DNA of 64,000 nt from Pilaira anomala. Taxonomy: Eukaryota > Mucoromycota > Mucoromycetes > Mucorales > Mucoraceae. Within the stretch, counting starts at the first letter, position 1; every line of letters starts with the position of its first letter. Positions 1 through 11,725 of this stretch are shown here, in pieces. The translations under genes were made by a program, and so were the position numbers. The stretch covers positions 1 to 64,000 of the forward strand of contig JAIXMQ010000096.1 of assembly GCA_025716855.1 (NCBI GenBank), written 5' to 3'. Below the pieces are notes generated by a model. The model worked only from the letters and a program-made list of their open reading frames with translations. It ran no database searches and was not told the DNA's origin.

Positions 1-249
1 CACGTTTTTTATAAACAATAAATTATCTTATTTTGCGTCTGATTACTTTTTTGTCCCTTTCACTTCTTGTTAATTTTTATTTTTCAATCTATTTTCAATA
101 GCCTGCTGGATTTATCACAGCACACTTATCAAATAAAACTAAATATGAGTTTTTTACTTTAAGTTTGCGGGTAACTCTTTTTTATTTTGAGGTTAGCTTT
201 TTCACAAAACTAAAGTATTGGCTCGAGTGTCAAGCATCTATTAAAAAAT

Positions 250-1160
250 GAATAAGAATGTCTTATCCAATTGATACAGTCATCGACGACTGAAGTTTTC
301 TTAGCTGCTTCAATAATTCTGATGGCCAAATTATCATCTATCGTCAAACAATCTCTCCTTATAGTTCCTTTAACTTTTGACCGAAACAACTCAATAGCAT
401 TTAAAACAGTAAATATAAGAGGACAAATACGTAGCTTTATAAGGTACGATTTTCAATCAATTTTTAAACCTCGTCCATTTCATGAATGGCAGCATTATCC
501 ATAACTAGGTAACGGCCCTTGATCCAACGTATTAATAACACCACTCAAAAATTCAAGGAAATGCTCTCTACGCATGCTAATTCTAGTATTTACCTCAACG
601 ACTTCAGCTTCACCGTCTCCCTTCCTTCTCTTTTTGGAACTGACATCCTTTTTATGAGCTGCCTTAGGTTTTACGCAAAGTTAGATCAATTACCCCTTTT
701 TCACAAATAGCACCAATAATAGTCATAGTGATACCTCTGTTTGAAGGAAATAGTGTCTTAGCAGATGTTCCTCACTTTAATCGACCAAAGTTTCTACGAA
801 TGTACATGTTGTGAAGACCAGAAAGAGAAATTGATTTAATCTCAGGGCATGCTTGAAGTAATAATAAATCCGTTGCTTCCCAAAGAACAGCTTCTGGTTT
901 CTTTTCGTAAAGGTCACAGAGAAAGTCGGCATGTCGCAGTTCAGGTTTTGTGTACCACTTGGTTCAAAGTTTTCTTGAACCAGGCAAATGCTTCTCTTCA
1001 TCATCTCGATAGAGCTTCACATAATGCTGAGCTGTTCTTTCAACAATATCTGTCTACCATCATTCCGGCTTTTCTGGCAGAAATCCCTATTTCAATAGCA
1101 ATACTTATCCTAAAGTGTACGAGTACTTTCCGAAAAAGGTGTATGATGTCTTTCTAATGA
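250..1160 (-). pseudogene. Decayed IS630/Tc1-like DDE transposase
   Basis: Reading the minus strand across several broken frames gives pieces typical of the IS630/Tc1-mariner DDE superfamily: GVTMTIIGAIC near 720-750, RYLVMDNAAIHE near 482-515 (the second catalytic Asp in its usual DNAAIH setting), and LNAIELFRS near 380-408, which matches the third catalytic acid block. Stops and frame changes separate the pieces, so no full protein can be made. The order of the pieces fits one element transcribed from about 1160 toward 250. No terminal inverted repeat was found by eye. The family call is firm. The exact ends are uncertain. Confidence 0.75.
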
Positions 1161-1690
1161 AATGAAAAAGAGTTTGTTTAAGGAAAAAAGTCTGAAAATA
1201 AAAAGGAGTTTGGTCAATTAAAATTGAAATCGTCTGTGTCTCTAATTGGGAGAATATTTCTTGCGGGAAAAAATGGTAAAAAAAACAGCAGGTATAAAAA
1301 TATATTTAGAGTAGGAAAGTAATTCTATGTTGTTGTCTAAATAATGTATCCTATTTATACTAGTAATATCGGTAAATGGTTTAGGCTTTTATATATATAT
1401 ATATATATATATTATTGTCATGATAATTATTATACCATTCATTCAATTGATATGATTGAAGGATGTGTATTTTAAAAGATAGTTTATGTTTATCCATTTG
1501 AATATAATATCCAAGCGCGAATCATATATGCTTGGTAGAATTTATTATTTTTTCCATGATAAATTTACGATGGTTTATTTAAGCATGCTCAATTTTATAG
1601 GCTATGATTTGGATCTACCATATTTACTATTGTGGGTTCACTACACATACAATTGATAGAATAATGAAATAAAATAAAAAAGCTCAAGTT
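1161..1690. other. Non-coding AT-rich spacer
   Basis: No gene is visible here. It holds a TA microsatellite near 1390-1412 and lies between the decayed transposase and the 3' side of the Helitron remnant. The Helitron 3' end (hairpin plus CTRR) should lie here but I could not pick it out. Confidence 0.5.
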
Positions 1691-2674
1691 AAAAAAAAAA
1701 CCTTCTTGAACACAATGTTGTGAGCGTAATGGCCATCTTTGTTGGGAATTTTGGAAATTGCTGGTTCAATAATAATTTTCACCGAAGAAGTTCTTACTCT
1801 TGAAAGTGCTACATAATATAACTGTCCATGACCAAGCACATGGCTTGGAAGGTATAACCCAATTGAAGAAAGAGTTTAAATGCATAGCATCAAGTACATA
1901 AGAAAATAAAATCAGTTGGGATATTCCCAGGAAGGGTAACCGTTGTAATTTTTCCTTCACCAACGTTCAATAAAAAGTCAGTAAACTGCTGTAATTTCAA
2001 AGCAAGACTTTCATCAATTAAAAGTAAGTGCTTGCTGAACTCACATGTTGACTGTCAAGTTCAACTTTATAACGTCTGGCCAAAAATTGGCTTTATTTAA
2101 GCATTGCAATACAATCTGGCTGAGCTCTACTTGCTTTAGAAATATTAGGAAATACTTGGCAGAATTCACCACCAAAAGGAGCATTTACTTTTAGTACATC
2201 ACGAAAAGTTCTGTCTACTATGTACAGTTTCAATAAGATCTTTGCTGATCATAGATGCTTCATCCTACACAATAAGTTTTGATTAAGCAATAAATTTACC
2301 AATTGAAGATCTTGGAATAATATCGCATAATGTGGAAGAAGTGACATCTAAAAAAAATCTTAGACGTAGAATGGGCTGTTCTACCACCTTTTAAAAGTAA
2401 AGCAGCAGTACCACTTGAAGCAACTGCGATGGCTATATAACCAGATCGACGAATACGATATACAACGGTGCATTAAAAAGAAATGTTTTACCAGAGTTCC
2501 ACCAGGCCCATCAATGAAGAATGCATTTGAAGAATCATTCGAAACAAAGTAACTTTCATCCAATGCTCGATCACGAATAGTTTGGTAAGCAATACTTTGA
2601 CTTTCATTAAAGCTAAGACTATCAGGATCAACAGACAATAATGATTTAGCAAGTAATGTAGCATGCATCCTTTC

Positions 2675-3054
2675 TGATAAATATGTTAAATAAGCAACGT
2701 TAGATTTGTTGAAAGTCTTAAAATATAAGATGAGGTTTTTATTTATGAGAAAAAAAGAGGATATATCTATACTAAAATAAAAGAATGGAAAAAAGTCTGG
2801 TTCTTTGACAGTCTTGGATCAAGAAGTAATTTATGTGCGACACACATAAATTTATGAGTTGATAAAATTTAAGCTTTTGAGAAAAAGACCAAATATGGGT
2901 TTAAGCGGTTTTGTATTTCCTGTATATTCAGATGGAGTCTTGAGATAATGGGATATAAATTATTCATCAGAAATAAAGTATAAAGTCAGATAGAAGGTAG
3001 AAACCACCCTCTAAATAGTAATCAATGATAAAGATATATAGCTAGTATATATCA
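2675..3054. repeat. Solo LTR copy A, no target duplication
   Basis: A 380-bp block beginning TGATAAATATGT and ending GTATATATCA is the inverted counterpart of the block at 3993-4336. Shared stretches include TTGTTGAAAGTCTTAAAAT and TTTTTATTTATGAGAAAA. It has TG...CA ends, but the flanking 5-mers are CTTTC and GTTAC, so there is no target-site duplication. The Helitron coding region on its two sides is not contiguous, which points to a deletion at this site. Confidence 0.75.
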
Positions 3055-3987
3055 GTTACAGTGTCTTGAGCTTCAGGATGTTTTTGAATATCAGGAATTT
3101 CTGCTGAAACGATCTTATCAAAGTCTTCTACTGTTCGTGGTTTATCAGCTTCAGCAGCAAGAATGATTAGCATATGGCAGTGAGGCAGACTGTGCTTTTG
3201 GAACTCGATGGAGTAAACATATGTTACAACTTTTCCCAAGACAGATTTCTTAATCATAATAGCCCTAAGCTTCAAGTTGAAAACACTTACAGATAAATCG
3301 GGTCTATCAACAGCAGTTTGACAGACTAATAATTCTCTAGTAATTTCTGGCCAAGCAGGATTACATTTAAATGTAATAAACAGATTAGGTTTACCAAATC
3401 GTCTAAACTAAATTCATAGCATCCTGGTATAGCTGAGCCATAAATCGAGGACCACCAACAAAAAGTAAAAGGAGGTAAGATCACTCTTTTTCCAATAGCA
3501 CACATGTCATTGTCATTTAACCTAATTGCATCACGAAGACCGTTGTATACTGCAGCACGCAAAGACTTTTGGTTGAAACGGATAAAATTAAGACGTTGCT
3601 GTTCTATTTTTGCATACAACATACTGATGAAACAAAGAATGTTACACCAACCTGCTCTTTCATAGGCAAATTAGAATTAGCATCCAATCGAACCATCAAT
3701 TTTGTGCTATAATACTGCATAATGCTTATCTCATCATTAGTATTGCCAATAACATCCTCCTCCATGTTTGACTCATTGTAGCTACAAAATATGGCAATGT
3801 CACCCAGAATCACCAAATGGAAACATCAAAACATACTGAAGGGGATCGTAATGTTGATGTGTTTCATTTATTCTTGACAGATTATCCCCAGGACCTTTCA
3901 ACCTCAAAATAATATTACGATTTCCAGGCTTCTCATCCACCGATTCATCTTTACCTCCTACAATTAATACACCTATCTCGTCGGCGG

Positions 3988-4341
3988 TAGGTTGATATAT
4001 ACCAGCTATATATCTTTATCATTGATTACTATTTAATAGGTGGTTCCACCTATTATTTGACATTATTATTTAATTCTCCTTGATTTCTCACGAATGATTA
4101 ATATCCCGGTATCACAAACCCTTTCTGAACTTTCATGCAATACAACGCGTCTTGACCAGGTCATACGTGTAACATATAAATTATTATGAACCAAGACTGT
4201 CAATCTTATGTGAAAAGAGTAGACTCTTTTCCCACCCTTTTATTTGAATATAAATACAACCTCTTTTTTCTCATAAATAAAAACCTGATCTTATTTTAAG
4301 ACTTTCAACAAACTACTACGTTTTACATATTTATCATAGGT
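3988..4341. repeat. Solo LTR copy B with 5-bp target duplication TAGGT
   Basis: The 344-bp element (3993-4336) has TG...CA ends (TGATATATACC...TTTATCA) and is flanked on both sides by TAGGT (3988-3992 and 4337-4341). Removing it and one TAGGT restores a continuous Helitron reading frame (RRYNGP joined to TADEIGVL), so the insertion point is exact. No internal retrotransposon coding sequence is present. It is a solo LTR inserted after the Helitron arrived. Confidence 0.88.
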
Positions 4342-5469
4342 CCATTGTATCGTCTTGTTGGATCAGGTAATCCTTTAGATCTAAAGATCATTCTGATACC
4401 CCCCCCCCCTTATACCCCAGGTTGCTCACTGGATAATTCCTTTATAGTCTTGAACAGACTAACAAATGGATTATGATCATGCATAATTTGTTGAAGAGTA
4501 GCCATTATACTTTCATTAACAGATGAGTTTCCAGCGACATTCATCCTGTTTCTTAATTCATTATCTGAATCAAAAAATGTAAATTTGGGTGAATTTAGGT
4601 TGAATATTATGAACACCTTCATTAGGTAATAAAGATGAACTCATCAAATGGTGAACTGCTCCATGGATTCGAATCACATAAGCACCACCTCGACTATTCG
4701 CATCATTTCTATCTAAACCAGTACTCATTGAGGTGAAGCTCAAAGCTGAATTTTAAAGATCGTATGTTTTTCTTAAACTCTTTACTTTCGCTATTTGTAT
4801 TTCTTAACAGATCAGCAATTACCCTGAGAATAGATGTAGCAGGCTTAAAGAATAGCTTTTTCCGTCTCCACAACATATTTGGAATTTGGGATTAATCATC
4901 ATGCTGCTGTGATACTTTTTTTTTTTTCTTCTTCTTCTTCTAATCACATTAATGCATTGCATGAACTACAAACTACATTCATTTTACCCAAAACATGTGT
5001 TTCTACTTTTCAGATAATAAATTAGATCTGGCTGAATTAAAATGCCCTTTCGCTTCTTGGGCACTCTTGGCTGTGCAACAGCATTAAGGTTCTTCTTTTG
5101 CTTTAACAAAAGCAGGGTTGCGTGGACAGCTAAAATGTAATCGTCTTTGGTGTCCTGTTCCACCACATGATCGACATATCATTGCGGATTCTTCCTCATT
5201 TTCGACAATATTATCCGTCTCATAAATAACTTGATGATTAATCTCAAAATTTAAATCCTCTGAATCGGTCGATCACAGGAAGTACAGCGCTTTCGGTAGT
5301 GATGTGGATAGCGATATTGGCTGGAATATGAAGGTCTGAAGAGGTATTCTTAGGAACTCTTAAAATTCTGTTTGCACACTTTTTGCTAGGGCGTTTTATG
5401 TGGTCAGTACCACCACACGATTTACATGCTCTATTACTTGTAGTAGATTGTGCTATTGAAGACCGAGAT

Positions 5470-5517
5470 TAGTTGGAATAAAAAACTATTTTTTTTTTCA
5501 GGTACGCGTTGTGAAAC

Positions 5518-5561
<44 letters not shown>

Positions 5562-5880
5562 GTAAATGCCCCTTCTCATTACCATTACAATTTTCGGCTG
5601 GTCATTGATGGTTTGAGGATCTAGAAGGTGAACTGGCATTTGACATTTGGAATTGGTCAAAATGAATTTATTCTTTAAAAGTACAATCCCCCCCCCCACA
5701 CTCCTTTCCTTTCCTCTTAAAAAATCTGTATTAAGAACAGGGACGTTCAAGTTGAATTCCCAACAGCTACGAATGATGTTGTGATGGAAGAAGTCTCTTC
5801 TAAAAAAGAGCGAGCAGTAAGATATATAGTTTACACGCTTGAAGATCGTAGGCAATACTTTTATATATTTTTTTGAAAGA
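5470..5880. other. Low-complexity spacer with a poly-T tract
   Basis: This stretch has a T run of about 39 bases at 5521-5559 and C/T-rich pieces. The long reading frame through it is mostly poly-Lys created by the T run and shows no family resemblance. No gene is seen. Confidence 0.5.
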
Positions 5881-6440
5881 GAAACTTATGAAACCTAAGG
5901 AAGCAGAAAAAAGCTGCTAATGTCAATTATGACACAGCACGTAATAAGTGGAAATATACTTATGAAAGAAAATATCCCAAAAAAAAAAAAAAACGAATCT
6001 TGGCTCCAAAAAACCCGTTAGCTAGCTTAACGAAACCCATAAGACTCATTTACTAAATTTTTTTGAGGAGGATACTTCTGCAACTATTCAGGACGCAGTA
6101 GAGAATTTGACAGCAAACTTATTTGCTGGCTTAGATATTTAAGAAATCAAGAGTAGCCGAGTTTCATGAATGAAGAGAGTGCAACCTAAGCATTAAAGTT
6201 GTTAAAAGTCGCCGTCCTCTTGGTAAGAAGCAATTCTTCAGGTACGTGTTGTTCGTTGGGTTGATCGTTGAGTAAGAAATATTAATATGGATGATCTTAA
6301 CAATGGTATTTTTTGTCGATGAATCATGGATTTGATATCTACTATGTATCGAAGCCGTGGGTGGTCTAAACGTGGCACCCAAGCCAGTATTACAACACCT
6401 TCAGCCAGAGGATTTATTTAGTATTCAGTAAATCAATTTG
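5881..6440 (+). pseudogene. Second decayed IS630/Tc1-like transposase, 5' part
   Basis: The plus strand shows, in broken frames, FFVDESW near 6310-6330 (first catalytic Asp) and RGWSKRGTQASITTPSARG near 6356-6412, a classic signature of fungal Tc1/IS630-type transposases. Upstream pieces (near 6060-6200) resemble the N-terminal DNA-binding part (FFEEDTSATIQDAVENLTAN). The second and third catalytic blocks are absent, so this is a truncated copy. It points opposite to the remnant at 250-1160. Confidence 0.75.
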
Positions 6441-6735
6441 ATGACTGCCTTAATAAGGGTTGCTATATAACATTAGCATAATAAATAAATAAATAAAAAA
6501 AAAAGGGTGAAGGTCAAACACACACACACACACAAGTAAATCTGTTTTGAGGTTTCAAGTGATACAATGACAGTATCATACATGACATCATTCATCCCTT
6601 TTTTTTTTGTTGAAAAAGATAGAAAGCTTTTCTTACTGAAAAACGCGACTCTAGTTATATCTGTTTTTTTTTTAAAAAAAAAGAAAGAAAGTGTAGTAGT
6701 AGTAGGTCTATATATTCATTTTTTATATGCCTCTC

Positions 6736-6766
<31 letters not shown>

Positions 6767-7221
6767 CTGGGTTTGTTTCTATTTACGGCTGTAATGCATA
6801 TCACGCTTTTTAGCAAAACTACTTTTTTATCGTCACGTCCTTTTTGATTTACATATAAAAAGAAAAAAAAAAGGCCCTGTACTTTTGGAAAAGTAAGTGA
6901 TCTTTTAAATAGGAAAGATTATTCGCTGCTGTAAACTTTAGGAAAGATCCAGTTCTTTGGGAAAGGAGGTCATCGTTTCCGTTGTTGTCGTTAACAACGT
7001 CATCTTGTTATTGAAGTCCGCCACAATCTTTTTTATTTTTTATTTATTTTTTTTTTTTTCCTTTCCGTATATCTTTTTAAAACTCTTGAATTTTTTCCCC
7101 CCTTTTTTTTTTTGTTTAGATAAAAAAAAAAAAAAGATATATATAACTTGTAAGTTTCAAACAAACGTTTTCCCTTTTTTTTTTTCTTCTCTAACTTGTA
7201 AAAACCTTTATTAGTATAACT
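6441..7221. other. Intergenic, promoter side of the V-ATPase E gene
   Basis: It contains an A/T-rich stretch, CA and GT microsatellites (6518-6534, 6753-6770) and several poly-T runs up to the start codon at 7222. No coding potential beyond low-complexity frames. Confidence 0.5.
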
Positions 7222-8250
7222 ATGTCCGCAGCTAGACCCCTTAACGATGACGAAGTCTTTAACGAGATGAAAAAGATGGTAACGTGTTTTTTTTATGTTG
7301 TTGCTTTTTTTTCGGGATGACTTATTTTATTTTATTTAGGTTGCTTTTATTAAGCAAGAAGCTTTAGAAAAGGCTAGAGAGATTAAAGTCAAGGTAACAA
7401 ACAGAATGAGTTGCTTGTTTTAACGTTTAACTAACTTTTTTAAAAAAAAAAAAAAAAAAAATAGGCAGATGAAGAGTTTAATATTGAAAAGGTTAGAGAG
7501 ATAAATAATAACGCGCCCTTTTCTTTTTTTTTCCCTAAGCTAAAAAGGTTTATATATACATAGGCAAAAATTGTTCGTCAAGAGTCTTTAAATATTGAAG
7601 CAGTATTTGAACGTAAGATTAAACAAGCCGAAGTTCAAAAGAGAATGTAAGTATATATATATATATAAATAGATGAAACAAAATAGATATTGAAACAATT
7701 TATAGTGCACAATCCAATCATATCAATAAAGCACGTCTTCGAATCCTTCAACAACGTCAAGAAGTACTTGATGATTTGTTTGAAACAACGGATGGTCTTA
7801 TTCATCAAATTCCAGAAGATGAAGAACAATATGCTACATTGTTACAAGGACTTTTACTTCAAGGAGCATTTGCACTCATGGAACAAGAGATTGAGGTGCG
7901 TTGTCGTGAACAAGATGTTGATCAAGTAAATGGAGCTATTGAGGCTATCTCTGAAAGATATGGAGAAGAGATGGGTTTCAGTCCTCAGTTCAGTGTAAGT
8001 GAAGATTATCTTGCTGCTTCTACTGCTGGTGGTGTTATTATGTCTGGTCATCATGGTAAAATTACCGTTGATAATACGCTTGGTGCTCGTTTGGATATTG
8101 CCAAGGAAGAGGTAAAACATGGTTATTATGTTGTTGTTGTTTTTTTTAGTTTTACTCATATATATATATATATATTCATGTGTTTAGATGTTGCCTCAAA
8201 TCCGTGTTGCATTGTTTGGTCATTCTGCTAGTAGAACTTTCTTCAACTAA
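7222..8250 (+). CDS. VMA4: V-type proton ATPase subunit E
   Basis: Six exons (7222-7278, 7340-7393, 7465-7491, 7564-7646, 7706-8111, 8188-8250) join in frame to a 229-residue protein, the usual length of subunit E. It starts MSAARPLNDDEVFNEMKKM, typical of the family, with the long N-terminal charged helix (IKQEALEKAREIKVKADEEF) that forms the peripheral stalk with subunit G, and ends LFGHSASRTFFN. The C-terminal domain has the familiar GGVIMSGHHGKI.VDNTL pattern. Subunit E is part of the stator that links the V1 and V0 sectors, so the product acts on vacuolar, Golgi and endosomal membranes to acidify them. Five short introns lie in the 5' three quarters; one exon is only 27 nt. The start is the first ATG, after a T-rich leader. 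Confidence 0.95.
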
Positions 8251-8698
8251 GCAAAAAGAAAAAAAAAATAAAGAAGTTTGTTTTAAAAAAAATGTATTTT
8301 ATTTATCAGGAACCAACTTGATTGATTGGATTAAAAAAATATATTACAAATAAGGAAAGTTTTCTTTTTTTTTAAAAAAAAAAAAAAAAAAAAAAATCCT
8401 CATGATTTTTAAAATGTATCAGCCGATAACAACAAAACGATAATAAATGATTTGTTTTAAGAAGAAGAAGAAAGAGAAAGACAAAGAAGTATTTAAAGAG
8501 TTTATTAATCCAAGTAATAATACTTTTTCCCCTTATTTTTTTTTCTGCCCCCCCTCCCCTTTTATATATATATATATAAAAAAAAATCTATATATATATA
8601 TATATACCTTTTTTTTTTTTTAACCCCTACCCATACCTTTTGTTTTTCTTTCTTTCTTTCTTTCTTTTTTCTTTTATTAAAAATATCAAGAAGAAGCC
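8251..8698. other. Intergenic, microsatellite-rich
   Basis: A run of A's (about 8369-8396), TA repeats near 8563-8606 and CTTT repeats near 8648-8668 fill the space between the VMA4 stop and the F-box/WD40 start. No gene is seen. Confidence 0.5.
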
Positions 8699-10321
8699 AT
8701 GGCAAAAGATCTTTCACCACCAGCTACACCACCTACTTTTAGTCCAATACCACATAGAATAGATTTAACAAGTCATAACAACAACTTGAGCAATTCAGAA
8801 CAAGCACAACTTTCTCATCTTAAAGCCTCCTTTCACCTCCTCACTAACCTACAAAAGCAATACTTTTTATACGAGATAATCAATAGTTGTGATAACCCAC
8901 AATTAACCTATCTAAACAGTTTAATTGAGCCCAGACTTAAAGTAGATTTCTTGAAAGAGTTACCACCAGAGATAGCTCTTCATATTCTTTCCTATATTGA
9001 TTTACCTTTTACTCTCTCCAGAGCCAACTGTGTATCAAAGTATTGGAATTCACTTTTGAAAGATGAGAATTTATGGAAATCATTATGTAGAATACATCAA
9101 TATGATAATGGACAAGTAGTAAAGCAATCCTATAGAGATCATTTTAAAAGAAAATATAGTATTGCTGCTGCATGGAATCAAGGTGGTAAGGTCACAACTG
9201 TTGATGGTGGTTTCTCTCATGGTCTGGTGACTTCTTTACAGTTTGATGAAAAGTATACGGTTGTTGGTTGTGATAATCATCGGATTGAAGTATTTGATAC
9301 TAATTCTGGAAAGAAGATCAAGACCTTGGAAGGACATGAAGGTGGTGTTTGGGCTTTACAGTTTATAGGTGGTACTGAATTCGATCCCGAACGTATCTTA
9401 CTTTCTGGTGGTTGTGATCGGTAAGCAAAGAGAAGACTATTCATACATACATACAAAAATAATACTAACCACTACACATCTAGTGATGTAAGGGTATGGG
9501 ACCTGAATCGTGGTAAATTGCGCCATGTACTTCGTGGTCATACATCTACAGTAAGATGCTTAAAGATAAGAGATAAACGTATTGCAGTTACAGGAAGTCG
9601 AGATACAACATTAAGAGTATGGGATTTAAAACGGGGTACATTATTACATGTATTACTAGGACATCAAGCGAGTGTTCGGTGTGTTGATATTTATGAAGAT
9701 ATTGCGGTATCGGGATCCTATGATTCAACAGGTCGTATTTGGGATTTAAAGACAGGACAATGTAAACATGTCTTAATTGGCCATGTCAGTCAAATCTATA
9801 CGATTGTAACAAATGGAAAGATCATAGCGACTGGATCATTAGATGCTCATATTCGTATTTGGTCAGTTGAGACGGGAGAATGTTTATCGACATTGCATGG
9901 GCATACTTCACTTGTGGGTCAATTACAGTTATCGGGTACAACGTTAGTGAGTGGAGGAGCGGATGGATGTTTAAGAGTATGGGATATGGAAAGTTTTGAA
10001 TGTATTCAACAGTTTTCAGCACATGATAATTCCATTACGTGTTTACAGTTTGATGATCAACATATATTAAGTGCAGCGAATGATGGAAAAGTCAAGTTAT
10101 GGGATATTAAACGTGGCAGGTTATTGAGAAATTTCACTCAACCTTCCAAGATTGTCTGGAAGATTCAGTTTAATGATACAAAGGCCGTGGTGTTGATGCA
10201 AAGACAAAGGACTGATAATAGTTCAATAGATGAAGGTAAAACGGTGATGGAAATACATGATTTTGATTTAGCTTCAAATGAATTATTGTTAGACGATGAT
10301 TCTCTTCCTTGTACAGTATAA
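8699..10321 (+). CDS. F-box/WD40 protein, Cdc4/Fbxw7-like
   Basis: Two exons (8699-9420 and 9484-10321) encode 519 residues. An F-box is at about residues 80-125 (FLKELPPEIALHILSYID, then NLWKSLC). It is followed by WD40 repeats with clear GH...D...W-D blocks (for example TLEGHEGGVWALQF, VWDLKRGTLLHVLLGH, RIWDLKTGQCKHVLIGH). The family forms the substrate receptor of SCF ubiquitin ligases: the F-box binds Skp1 and the propeller binds phosphodegrons. The spacing of F-box and propeller is closest to Cdc4/Fbxw7 and fungal Pop1-type proteins, but Met30/SconB-type receptors share the layout, so the substrate cannot be named. The N-terminal extension is short compared with yeast Cdc4. The start ATG sits in a CCATGG context after a purine-rich leader. 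Confidence 0.88.
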
Positions 10322-10349
10322 AAAAAAAAGAAAGAAAAAAAAATCATAA

Positions 10350-10531
10350 CCACTAAACACAACTGAACACAACTGAACCAACTGAACACAACTGAACCAA
10401 CTGAACACAACTGAACACAACTGAACCAACTGAACCGACTGAACCAACTGAACCGACTGAACCAACTGAACCCAACTGAACCCAACTGAACCGACTGAAC
10501 CAACTGAACCCAACTGAGCACAACTAAACAC
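10350..10531. repeat. ACTGAACCA minisatellite just after the F-box gene
   Basis: About 17 copies of a 9-10 bp unit, ACTGAACCA, ACTGAACACA, ACTGAACCCA or ACTGAACCG, start about 30 bases after the stop codon of the F-box/WD40 gene. The copies therefore probably lie in its 3' UTR. Single-base and length variants are interspersed, as in an expanding minisatellite. The open frames on the opposite strand (repeated VQLVQ) are a by-product of the repeat. Confidence 0.9.
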
Positions 10532-11098
10532 ACTTTCATATTACCATATCCCCTCTTTTTTTTTTTTTTTTTTTCATTTCATTTCATACCTTTCTCTTTC
10601 TTAATAAATTGTTTTATTTAATTGTATAATATAACCAGGTAAAAAAAAAAAGAAGAAATATTGCATCTTATTAGTTTAAGGGGGAGTTCTACCTTTATTG
10701 CCCCCTATTTTTCTTTTTTCGTACACACACACTAAAAAAAAAAAAAGTTGGACCAAGGTTTTTTAATCCGTATGGGATACTTTGCTTTTTGAGTACAAGA
10801 TAAACGTGTATACAAATTAACGCCGCTAAAAAGGGAGAGATCATCCATTCAAAACCCAAATAAAGCACTTTTTACACACAAGAGTACCTAATTTGACGAA
10901 TATTTTCTTACCAAGAACAACAAAAAAAAAAAAAAAAAAAGGAGAGAAGAACAAATGTAGCCCACAATCAAATTAAAAAAACCGGAGAGAAAAAAAAATC
11001 TTATTATAATCCCAAGGGCTTTTCATATGCAGGAAAGTTCGAGACACTTTTTCAATGACCGATAGTTTTAAACAGCAATTTTTCTTTTTTTCTTTTTT

Positions 11099-11134
<36 letters not shown>

Positions 11135-11146
11135 ATTATATACAAA
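10532..11146. other. Intergenic with CT-repeat leader
   Basis: Several A and T runs, then a T-rich stretch and a CT microsatellite (about 11102-11132) lie directly before the ATG at 11147. No gene is recognised. Confidence 0.5.
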
Positions 11147-11518
11147 ATGCAAGTGTTATTGACACCATCGAATTTCAATCGTCATAAAAGATCTAGATCA
11201 GAAAGTGATGTTGAATCAAATTATTTTAAAAAGAGATTAATATCCGTTTCAGCATCACCTACACCACCCTTATCAGAAGAAGAAGTAGAAGAAGATATAA
11301 AAAAAGTTTTACTTGAAGAAAAAAACAATCATCCTGTTTTCACACCGTAAGTTTAGTGAAAATATATATATATATGTGTGTGTAACTAATCTTTTCGTAG
11401 TACTTCAGTAGAGGCAGCACAGCAAGGTCGATTGATTTTATATACACCTAATACCTATCCATTATCACCACCTTCTAGTCCACGAAAAGAAGAATATGAA
11501 CCTATGGAACTTGATTGA
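11147..11518 (+). CDS. Small hypothetical protein rich in proline-directed sites
   Basis: Two exons (11147-11346 and 11401-11518) give a 105-residue protein that I do not recognise. It starts MQVLLTPSNFNRHKRSRSES, has an acidic Glu block (EEEVEEDIKK) in the middle and ends SPPSSPRKEEYEPMELD. It holds a basic stretch (HKRSRS), several Ser/Thr-Pro sites and one SPRK that fits the CDK consensus S/T-P-x-K/R. No membrane segment or fold-level domain is visible, so it is probably disordered. The intron has GTAAG and TAG borders and keeps the frame, which supports a real gene. A nuclear regulatory role would be a guess. Confidence 0.65.
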
Positions 11519-11725
11519 AGAAAGAAGAATACCGTAAACTTTTCGCTTTTGTAAATAATTCACTCACCTCACTCCTTCTTATACACTGCAACCATCACTT
11601 TTTATTTACATTTATACATATTAAAACATTCCTCAAAAATAAAAAATTTTAAAATAAAAAACGAATTCTTTTTTTTTTTTTTTTAAAAAAAAAAAGCAAC
11701 ACTTGTTCTCTCCTCTTCGTTCGTC

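Larger units (their letters stand above)
1691..5460 (-). pseudogene. Decayed Helitron Rep/helicase gene, split by two LTR insertions
   Basis: The minus strand, read from 5460 down to 1690, carries the Helitron protein order in broken frames. First come Cys/His zinc-knuckle pieces (ACKSCGGTDH near 5405-5440; a second CxxC block near 5150-5185). The Helitron N-domain follows (FFDSDNELRNRMN near 4550-4590; DPTRRYNGP near 4343-4370; PTADEIGVLIVGG near 3950-3990). Next is the Rep region (EFQKHSLPHCHML near 3165-3205) and then the PIF1-type helicase (FFIDGPGGT near 2490-2520, a broken Walker A; DEASMISKDLIETV near 2225-2270; PFGGEFCQVFPN near 2145-2180). The C-terminal helicase motif YVALSRV is near 1795-1815. 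About 400 residues normally found between the Rep and helicase domains are missing at 2675-3054, exactly where one LTR copy sits. The element is inactive. Confidence 0.85.

Noticed and set aside
5469..5855. 128-residue minus-strand frame
   Set aside because: Its body is a poly-Lys run from a T homopolymer. No family match or splice support.
10165..10539. Two overlapping minus-strand frames rich in VQLVQ and FSW repeats
   Set aside because: They are produced by the ACTGAACCA minisatellite and by antisense of the F-box gene's 3' end. The amino-acid pattern simply mirrors the DNA repeat.
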